Shown: in pieces, positions 7,945 to 12,413 of the stretch
Layout: each line of letters starts with the position of its first letter
How positions within the stretch are numbered: position 1 is the first letter of the stretch
Assembly: GCA_902773445.1 (NCBI GenBank)
Contig: CACYEU010000106.1
Span: 1 to 12,413 of the forward strand
Origin: an uncultured Lachnospiraceae bacterium
GTDB lineage: Bacteria > Bacillota > Clostridia > Lachnospirales > Lachnospiraceae
Length of the DNA stretch: 12,413 nt
Direction of reading: 5' to 3'
Made by a program: the position numbers and the translations under genes
Notes under the pieces: model-generated
The model's database searches: none
The model's input: the letters and a program-made list of their open reading frames with translations, nothing else
Told to the model about the DNA's origin: nothing

Positions 7945-8777
7945 CGTCCGTCGATCTCCCTCTTGCGTCTGCAGCCTTCCCTGAGCAGCTGTGTCAAGGT
8001 CTCGCGGTCTTTTTGTTTGATCGCCTCATTATACTCGCTGAGTCTCTCGATCAGACTTTCGACCTCGCGGCTCAGATTATCGCCGTTTTCAAGAAACAGT
8101 TCAGCCCACATATCGGCTTTAAGCCATGCAACTCTTGTCATATCCCTGTAGCTTCCGGCAGAAAATCCTGCATGCGCCTCAGCTGAAGGGCTTTTGATAT
8201 AGGCGTTGGAGACGAGATGTGCCAGCTGTGATGTGAATGCGATCAGCTCATCATGTTTATCCGCAGTCGTAAATGCGAAACTCCCGAATCCCGCCGGTCT
8301 CAAGAGTTCTTCGACCTTTGCGAGCACCTCCGGTTTCTCGTGTTCTTTTGCCACGATCACCATAGGCTGGTCATCAAACAATTCCTCAGTAGAATACTTG
8401 AAACCAGAATTGTGTGTTCCTGCCATCGGATGTCCTCCGATGAATGTAAAGCCGTATTCTTCAGCAAGCTTGAATCCGAGTCCGCAGATCCCGCGTTTGA
8501 CGCCGAGACAATCGACAACGATCGTGCGGTCTGCGATCTCAGGTGCGGTCTCCGTCAGATAGTCCGCCGCTGCCTGCGGATAAGTGGCAAGTAAAAGCAG
8601 ATCGCAGGTTTTCAGGTTGTGTTCGTTCAATGTATCATCGACATCTCCTGAAAGCTTTGCGAATTCCAGAATCGTCGTATCCGGCTCGCAGGCGTAAACC
8701 GTGATTTCCGGATGACGTTTATATGCCTTTGCCAGTGAACCTCCGATCAGTCCGAGGCCGACAATTCCCACGTTCAT
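7941..8777 (-). CDS. tyrA: Prephenate dehydrogenase (or arogenate-using relative), no mutase or ACT domain
   Basis: The 278-residue enzyme oxidatively decarboxylates prephenate to 4-hydroxyphenylpyruvate, the Tyr branch. The N-terminal Rossmann fold shows VGLGLIGGSLA (6-16), with Glu31 and Asp33 following the second strand, which suggests NAD rather than NADP. Catalytic His116 sits in GGHPMAGTHNSGF (114-126). The C-terminal helical domain has AFTSQLAHLVSNAY (180-193) and GSYRDMTRVA (208-217), with Arg211 and Arg215 placed to bind the prephenate carboxylates. It is a minimal single-domain form: neither a chorismate mutase nor a C-terminal ACT domain, so feedback by Tyr through an ACT domain is not expected. 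The substrate choice, prephenate versus arogenate, is not decidable here. A strong GGGAGG lies seven bases before the start, and the ATG overlaps the aroF stop. Confidence 0.94.
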   Translation of the reverse strand: MNVGIVGLGLIGGSLAKAYKRHPEITVYACEPDTTILEFAKLSGDVDDTLNEHNLKTCDLLLLATYPQAAADYLTETAPEIADRTIVVDCLGVKRGICGLGFKLAEEYGFTFIGGHPMAGTHNSGFKYSTEELFDDQPMVIVAKEHEKPEVLAKVEELLRPAGFGSFAFTTADKHDELIAFTSQLAHLVSNAYIKSPSAEAHAGFSAGSYRDMTRVAWLKADMWAELFLENGDNLSREVESLIERLSEYNEAIKQKDRETLTQLLREGCRRKREIDGR

Positions 8778-9772
8778 TTGACTACCTCCCTGACTTTTCT
8801 CATCTGATCGGCCAGCTGATCAAATCGTGCCGGTGTCAGAGACTGAGCTCCGTCGCAAAGCGCATGCATCGGATCGTTATGCACTTCGATCATCACGCCG
8901 TCCGCTCCGGCAGCCACAGCGGCAAGTGCCATCGGCGGCACAAGGTTTGCTTTTCCGGTTGCATGTGACGGATCGATAATGACCGGCAAATGTGTCTTTT
9001 CGCGGAGAACCGGGATGATCGACAAATCAAGTGTGTTGCGTGTCGCTGTCTCAAATGTACGGATCCCTCTCTCACAGAGAATGACATTTTCGTTTCCGCC
9101 GGACATAATGTATTCTGCACTCATCAGAAGTTCATTGATCGTATTGGCAAGGCCGCGCTTCAGCAGAACCGGTTTGTTGATATGACCGAGTTCTTTTAAA
9201 AGCTCATAGTTCTGCATATTGCGGGCGCCGATCTGAATACAGTCAACATCATCAAACAGATCGATATGATCGATATCCATCAATTCAGTGACGATCGGAA
9301 GACCTGTTTCCTTCTTGGCGACCGACAGCAGTTTCAGTCCTTCTTCTTTCAGACCCTGAAAGCTGTACGGTGATGTACGCGGTTTAAATGCGCCGCCTCT
9401 AAGGATATGTGCCCCTGACTTTTTGATCTCCCTGGCGATACCGACAAGCTGTTCTTCGCTCTCGACCGAGCACGGTCCGGCAATGATCGTCAAGCCTTCT
9501 CCGACCTTTACACCGCCGACGTCGACCACCGAATCGGCCGGATGGAACTGTCTGGTTGCCGTTTTGTACGGTTCGCTGACTCTGCGCACTGCCTCAACAA
9601 TATCGAGACTCTCGATCAGATCCGCATCCACTTTCGAAGTATCACCGATCAAACCGAGAACGGTCTGCCGTTCACCTTCGGAAATATGAACGCCGAGGCC
9701 GAGGCTTTTGAGCCATTTGATCAATTGTTCTTCCCGTTCACCTGACACGTTTTGCTTCAACACACAAATCAT
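8774..9772 (-). CDS. aroF: 3-deoxy-7-phosphoheptulonate (DAHP) synthase, type I-beta with ferredoxin-like regulatory domain
   Basis: The 332-residue enzyme condenses PEP with erythrose 4-phosphate, the committed step of the pathway. Residues 1-70 form the ferredoxin-like domain seen in the Thermotoga maritima enzyme, where Tyr and Phe bind and close the active site. The barrel follows: IIAGPCSVES (96-105), LRGGAFKPRTSPYSFQG (124-140), CIQIGARNMQNY (178-189), LLKRGL (203-208), ILCERGIRTFE (231-241), IIDPSHATG (265-273) and IEVHNDP (295-301). The metal ligands Cys101, His270, Glu296 and Asp307 are all present. It is the first structural gene of the operon, starting 23 bases after the attenuator U-tract with AAAGGAAG upstream. 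The enzyme is thus probably controlled twice: by transcription attenuation and by allosteric feedback. Confidence 0.96.
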   Translation of the reverse strand: MICVLKQNVSGEREEQLIKWLKSLGLGVHISEGERQTVLGLIGDTSKVDADLIESLDIVEAVRRVSEPYKTATRQFHPADSVVDVGGVKVGEGLTIIAGPCSVESEEQLVGIAREIKKSGAHILRGGAFKPRTSPYSFQGLKEEGLKLLSVAKKETGLPIVTELMDIDHIDLFDDVDCIQIGARNMQNYELLKELGHINKPVLLKRGLANTINELLMSAEYIMSGGNENVILCERGIRTFETATRNTLDLSIIPVLREKTHLPVIIDPSHATGKANLVPPMALAAVAAGADGVMIEVHNDPMHALCDGAQSLTPARFDQLADQMRKVREVVK

Positions 9773-9794
9773 TTAATACTTCCTTTCATGTCCG

Positions 9795-9831
9795 AAAAAA
9801 GGCTGCACAGTTTGGATTCTGTGCAGCCTTT
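9795..9831 (-). terminator. Intrinsic terminator hairpin of the aromatic attenuator
   Basis: On the minus strand GGCTGCACAG (9828-9819), an eight-base loop, and CTGTGCAGCC (9810-9801) form a perfect 10-bp stem directly followed by TTTTTT (9800-9795). Three A residues before the stem (9831-9829) can pair with the start of the U-tract. It lies upstream of aroF and points towards it, so it would stop transcription before the structural genes. It may also serve as the 3' terminator for readthrough from iscS-iscU-mnmA. Confidence 0.93.
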
Positions 9832-9877
9832 ATCAGTATATCTATTTCTTGGTCAATCTTTTGCAGCAGCACAAATC
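9815..9877 (-). promoter_or_regulatory. Antiterminator pairing (2:3) of the aromatic attenuator
   Basis: The segment GATTTGTGCTGCT (9877-9865) can pair with GGCTGCACAGAATC (9828-9815): nine pairs with one bulged G, one U-U mismatch, then three more pairs. The second partner contains the whole 5' arm of the terminator, so this structure and the terminator exclude each other. The first partner can instead pair with sequences in the leader ORF: CACAAA (9891-9886) with TTTGTG (9875-9870), and TCTTTTGCA (9932-9924) with TGCAAAAGA (9865-9857), which are nested and together form a 1:2 structure. The pairings were found by eye; energies are not computed. Confidence 0.8.
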
Positions 9878-9881
9878 ACTA

Positions 9882-9944
9882 TTATTTTGTGTTCCAAAAA
9901 TAATAGCCGTAGAAATATGCATTTGCAAAAGACATAGACTTCAT
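9882..9944 (-). CDS. Aromatic leader peptide of the aro operon (20 residues)
   Basis: This ORF has ATG at 9944, TAA at 9884-9882, and a strong GAGGAGA site at 9958-9952 seven bases upstream. The peptide starts MKSMSFANA; codons 10-17 read Y-F-Y-G-Y-Y-F-W; it ends NTK. Eight of 20 residues are aromatic (F6, Y10, F11, Y12, Y14, Y15, F16, W17), and all three aromatic amino acids are represented. It lies between a promoter and a terminator in front of the aromatic operon. By analogy with enterobacterial trpL, pheL and pheST leaders, the peptide itself likely has no function; ribosome pausing on its codons is the signal. Scarcity of charged Phe-, Tyr- or Trp-tRNA would stall the ribosome next to codons 18-20, which form one arm of the RNA switch. 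It is too short for normal gene callers. Confidence 0.9.
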   Translation of the reverse strand: MKSMSFANAYFYGYYFWNTK

Positions 9945-9966
9945 GCGGTTTTCTCCTCGTTTATCT

Positions 9967-9995
9967 ATGTTACGACGATGCTGTGCATATGTCAA
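9967..9995 (-). promoter_or_regulatory. Promoter of the aromatic operon
   Basis: The minus strand shows a perfect TTGACA (9995-9990), a 17-base spacer, and TAACAT (9972-9967), which keeps the most conserved -10 bases. An expected start at the A near 9960 would leave about 16 bases before the leader-peptide ATG. The -35 box overlaps the last codons of mnmA (stop at 9992-9994). No operator or T-box motif was seen nearby. Confidence 0.85.
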
Positions 9996-11074
9996 GAAAC
10001 AATTTCGCCCCCGCCGAGCACATATCCTTTTTCATCGTAGAGGACCAGAGCCTGTCCGGGTGTCACCGCGCGCTGTGCTTCTTCAAAAAAGCACGTGATC
10101 TCATCATCTCCGGTCCGGCTTGCCAGTGCTCTCGCAGGCTTGTGATTATACCGGATTTTCGCGTTGACGACCCATCTGTCGGGCAGATCGCTGACCGATA
10201 AGAATGAGATATGGCGGGCTTTGACCATGCGGCTCGTGATATCTTCGCCGATAACGACTTCGTTGGTCTCCGGCCTGATTTCCCTGACATAGACCGGTCT
10301 CCCCATCGCGAGGCCAAGCCCTTTCCGCTGGCCGATCGTATAGTGGGTGATGCCCTTGTGTTCTCCGATCACTTCTCCGGCCTCATTGACAAACGGACCC
10401 GGAGAATCCGGTTCTCCGGTATATTCCCGGATAAACCGTGCATAATCTCCGTCGGGGACAAAGCAGATGTCCTGGCTGTCAGGCTTGTCCGCAACCGGCA
10501 GTCCGGCTTCTTTTGCGATCGCCCGGACCTGTTCTTTTGTATACTTGCCGAGAGGCATCAATGTATGCGCGAGCTGTTCCTGAGTCAGCGAGTACAGGGC
10601 GTATGTCTGATCCTTTTCTCCGCCTTCTGCTCGTTTCATGCCGTATCTTCCGTCAGGCATCCGGACAACGTTCGCGTAATGCCCGGTGGCGATGAATCCT
10701 GCGCCCAGAGCGAGACTCTTTTGCAGCAGAGATTCCCATTTGACATAGCGGTTGCAGACGATACAGGGGTTCGGAGTACGCCCTTCGCGGTACGATTTGA
10801 CAAAATCAGCAATCACGCTGTCCTCAAATTCCTTTCGGAAATTCATGACATAGTGCGGAATACCGATGACCGATGCGACACGCTTCGCATCTTCCACGGC
10901 AGACAAGCCGCAGCAGCTGCCCTCTGTCTCCATGACGGCCGGATCGGTCTGCGGCCAGACTTCCATTGTGACACCGGTCACATCATACCCCTGCTGTTTC
11001 AGCAGCAGTGCCGCAACAGAAGAATCCACACCGCCGGACATGCCGACGATCACTTTTTCCCGGGAACCTGCCAA
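9992..11074 (-). CDS. mnmA: tRNA-specific 2-thiouridylase MnmA
   Basis: The 360-residue enzyme adenylates and thiolates the wobble uridine U34 of Lys, Glu and Gln tRNAs, using sulfur passed on from a cysteine desulfurase. It has the N-type ATP pyrophosphatase loop GMSGGVDSS (11-19), TPNPCIVCNR (100-109) with catalytic Cys104, TGHYA (130-134), EKDQTYAL (153-160) and the persulfide Cys204 in SQDICFV (200-206). Length is normal. The only sensible start is TTG at 11074, as the next ATG is inside the P-loop. GAGGAG, made by the Glu codons at the end of iscU, lies nine bases before it. The frame is continuous with iscU: stop TGA, one TCA codon, then TTG. The genes for its probable sulfur donor (iscS) and a scaffold (iscU) are directly upstream. 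Confidence 0.95.
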   Translation of the reverse strand: MAGSREKVIVGMSGGVDSSVAALLLKQQGYDVTGVTMEVWPQTDPAVMETEGSCCGLSAVEDAKRVASVIGIPHYVMNFRKEFEDSVIADFVKSYREGRTPNPCIVCNRYVKWESLLQKSLALGAGFIATGHYANVVRMPDGRYGMKRAEGGEKDQTYALYSLTQEQLAHTLMPLGKYTKEQVRAIAKEAGLPVADKPDSQDICFVPDGDYARFIREYTGEPDSPGPFVNEAGEVIGEHKGITHYTIGQRKGLGLAMGRPVYVREIRPETNEVVIGEDITSRMVKARHISFLSVSDLPDRWVVNAKIRYNHKPARALASRTGDDEITCFFEEAQRAVTPGQALVLYDEKGYVLGGGEIVS

Positions 11075-11077
11075 TGA

Positions 11078-11515
11078 TCAGTACTCCTCGTCTTCTTCGC
11101 CTTCGCTGATATCACTCTTTGGCTTCTCAAGTCCTTCGATCTTAATGCCGTGCTTCTCAGCGTAATCCCAAAGCGCCGCATGGATCGCTTCTTCGGCAAG
11201 CAGCGAACAGTGGACCTTGATCGGCGGGAGTCCGTCAAGCGCTTCCATCACGGCCTTATTGGTCACTTCAAGTGCCTGCTGGATCGTCTTGCCCTTGACA
11301 AGCTCTGTCGCCATACTGCTTGTCGCGACTGCGGCTCCGCAGCCGAAAGTCTTGAATTTGCAGTCCTGAATGATTCCGTCGTCATCGATATCCAGATACA
11401 TGCGCATGATATCGCCGCACTTGGCGTTGCCGACAGTTCCGACACCGCTTGCGTTCTCGATCTCGCCGACGTTGCGCGGATTCTGAAAATGATCCATGAC
11501 TTTTTCTGAGTACAT
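11078..11515 (-). CDS. iscU: Fe-S cluster assembly scaffold IscU/NifU N-terminal type
   Basis: The 145-residue scaffold receives sulfur from the desulfurase and iron to build Fe-S clusters. The three cluster-binding cysteines are in GNAKCGD (Cys33, with Asp35), TFGCGAA (Cys59) and KVHCSLLAEEAI (Cys103). The start MYSEKVMDHFQNPRNVG is typical of the clostridial NifU-like group. The protein ends in an acidic tail (about residues 133-145) that the canonical scaffold lacks. A perfect AGGAGGA five bases before the ATG supports the start. It follows iscS after 42 bases and precedes mnmA by three bases, so the three probably form one transcript. In this group the same desulfurase may feed both Fe-S assembly and tRNA thiolation; that is inference from the order. 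Confidence 0.95.
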   Translation of the reverse strand: MYSEKVMDHFQNPRNVGEIENASGVGTVGNAKCGDIMRMYLDIDDDGIIQDCKFKTFGCGAAVATSSMATELVKGKTIQQALEVTNKAVMEALDGLPPIKVHCSLLAEEAIHAALWDYAEKHGIKIEGLEKPKSDISEGEEDEEY

Positions 11516-11557
11516 AGTGTTCCTCCTGACTCTATTATAAAATGTTGTCTGAATTCT

Positions 11558-12413
11558 TTACTTATTCTGTTTCTTGACAAAATCCTCATACAGCGGTGAC
11601 ATGGCGCGCAGCTGCGGGATGATCTTTGTCAGCGCGTCAACAGTCTCATCGACCTCTTCAAGCGTCGTCTGATCAGAGATCGTCAGGCGCAGTGACCCGT
11701 GTGCGATCTCATGCGGCAGTCCGATCGCCAGCAGTACATGAGACGGATCAAGTGAACCCGATGCGCATGCCGAACCGCTGGATGCGCAGATGCCTTTCAT
11801 ATCGAGCATGATCAGCATCGACTCACCTTCAATAAACTGAAAACTGAAATTGATATTGTTCGGCAGGCGGTCATGGCGGTCTCCGTTCAGACGGCAATAA
11901 GGGATCTCCGCAAGGATACGGTCGATCATATGGTCACGCAGCTTCGTCTCTTTTTCAATCACCGCGTTCATATCCGCATGCGCAAGCTCAGCTGCTTTCG
12001 CCATACCGACGATGCCCGGGACATTCTCGGTTCCGGCGCGGCGTTTACGCTCCTGTGCGCCGCCGTGAACAAATGAGCCGATCTTGATCCCTGTCCTGAT
12101 GTAGAGGAAGCCGATTCCCTTCGGTCCGTAGAACTTATGTCCGCTCGCCGACATCATATCGATATTGTATTCGTCGACATTGATCGGAATATGCGCATAT
12201 GCCTGAACTGCATCAGTATGGAACAGGATGCCGTGCTTATGAGCGATCTCACCGATCTCTTTGACCGGCTGGATCGTCCCGATCTCATTGTTCGCAAACA
12301 TAACGGAGATCAGGATCGTGTCGTCGCGGATCGCAGCTTCAAGTTCGTCGAGTTTGATCCTGCCGTTCTCGTCGACACCGACATAAGTAATATCGAATCC
12401 GTGTTTCTCAAGG
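11558..12413 (-). CDS. iscS: Cysteine desulfurase, NifS/IscS type, N-terminal part outside window
   Basis: The open frame runs off the right edge, leaving 284 C-terminal residues of an expected 390 or so. The PLP enzyme takes sulfur from cysteine as an enzyme persulfide. Visible landmarks: the first residues LEKHGFDITYVGVDENG match the middle of the family; then ANNEIGTIQPVKEI, FHTDAVQAY with the PLP-contacting Asp and Gln, SASGHKFYGPKG with the Schiff-base lysine, HGGAQERKRRAGTENVPG, and SSGSACASGSLDPSHVL with the catalytic persulfide cysteine on the flexible loop. The short SSGSAC loop marks group I (IscS/NifS) rather than SufS. An internal ATG at 12301 is not the start, because homology continues upstream of it. 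The downstream genes iscU and mnmA are its expected sulfur acceptors. Confidence 0.95.
   Translation of the reverse strand, partial: LEKHGFDITYVGVDENGRIKLDELEAAIRDDTILISVMFANNEIGTIQPVKEIGEIAHKHGILFHTDAVQAYAHIPINVDEYNIDMMSASGHKFYGPKGIGFLYIRTGIKIGSFVHGGAQERKRRAGTENVPGIVGMAKAAELAHADMNAVIEKETKLRDHMIDRILAEIPYCRLNGDRHDRLPNNINFSFQFIEGESMLIMLDMKGICASSGSACASGSLDPSHVLLAIGLPHEIAHGSLRLTISDQTTLEEVDETVDALTKIIPQLRAMSPLYEDFVKKQNK

Noticed and set aside
9773..9991. T-box riboswitch or TRAP-binding site as the control element of the aro operon
   Set aside because: I looked for a T-box consensus (AGGGTGGNACCGCG-like) and for a series of GAG/TAG triplets at regular spacing and saw neither. The leader ORF with competing hairpins explains the region.
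10211..11077. 288-residue open frame on the plus strand opposite mnmA
   Set aside because: It is fully antisense to a well-conserved gene, shows no family motif, and no ribosome-binding site fits it. Long shadow frames are common here because of codon bias.
11534..11539. Perfect TATAAT between iscS and iscU as an internal promoter
   Set aside because: No acceptable -35 box lies 16-18 bases upstream, and the short AT-rich gap makes a chance match likely. Weak activity cannot be excluded.
12302..12413. iscS start at the ATG at 12301
   Set aside because: The upstream frame stays open to the edge and encodes recognisable cysteine desulfurase sequence, so the gene is simply cut by the window end.
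1..12413. CRISPR arrays, insertion sequences, tRNA or rRNA genes
   Set aside because: No direct-repeat arrays, transposase motifs, terminal inverted repeats or recognisable structural RNA genes were seen. The window looks like ordinary chromosomal core apart from the leader region.

Overview
The window reads as a chromosomal segment of an anaerobic, low-to-mid GC Bacillota (Clostridia-like) bacterium. Supporting this are the iscS-iscU-mnmA cluster, strong GGAGG ribosome-binding sites, a DAHP synthase of the ferredoxin-like-domain type, and the clostridial-looking motifs of AroC, AroQ and AroA. The family cannot be fixed from the sequence alone. Every gene I can support lies on the minus strand, so transcription runs from high to low coordinates.

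Right end (about 12413-9992): a sulfur-trafficking cluster. It holds a cysteine desulfurase (iscS, 5' end outside the window), the Fe-S scaffold iscU, and the tRNA 2-thiouridylase mnmA, which appears to start at TTG four bases past the last base of iscU's stop-proximal frame (one codon after the stop).

Middle (9995-643): a very compact aromatic amino acid operon in the order aroF (DAHP synthase), tyrA, aroB, aroC, pheA (chorismate mutase-prephenate dehydratase-ACT), aroE, aroA, aroQ, then a sodium:solute symporter. Five junctions overlap (four of ATGA type, one of 8 bases) and two others are gaps of 9 and 13 bases. The operon covers every common-pathway step except shikimate kinase, plus the phenylpyruvate and Tyr branches.

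The most interesting element is the 220-base leader between mnmA and aroF. A good sigma-A-type promoter (TTGACA, 17 bases, TAACAT) is followed by a Shine-Dalgarno sequence and a 20-codon ORF whose codons 10-17 read Tyr-Phe-Tyr-Gly-Tyr-Tyr-Phe-Trp. It is followed by competing RNA pairings that end in a 10-bp GC-rich hairpin with a U-tract just before aroF. This is the full architecture of a ribosome-mediated transcription attenuator that would sense Phe, Tyr and Trp together. That would be unusual in Bacillota, where T-box and TRAP control is the better known solution.

Left end (about 634-1): a separate promoter and the 5' part of a lipoprotein substrate-binding protein of a branched-chain-amino-acid-type (Leu/Ile/Val-binding) ABC transporter, which continues beyond the window.
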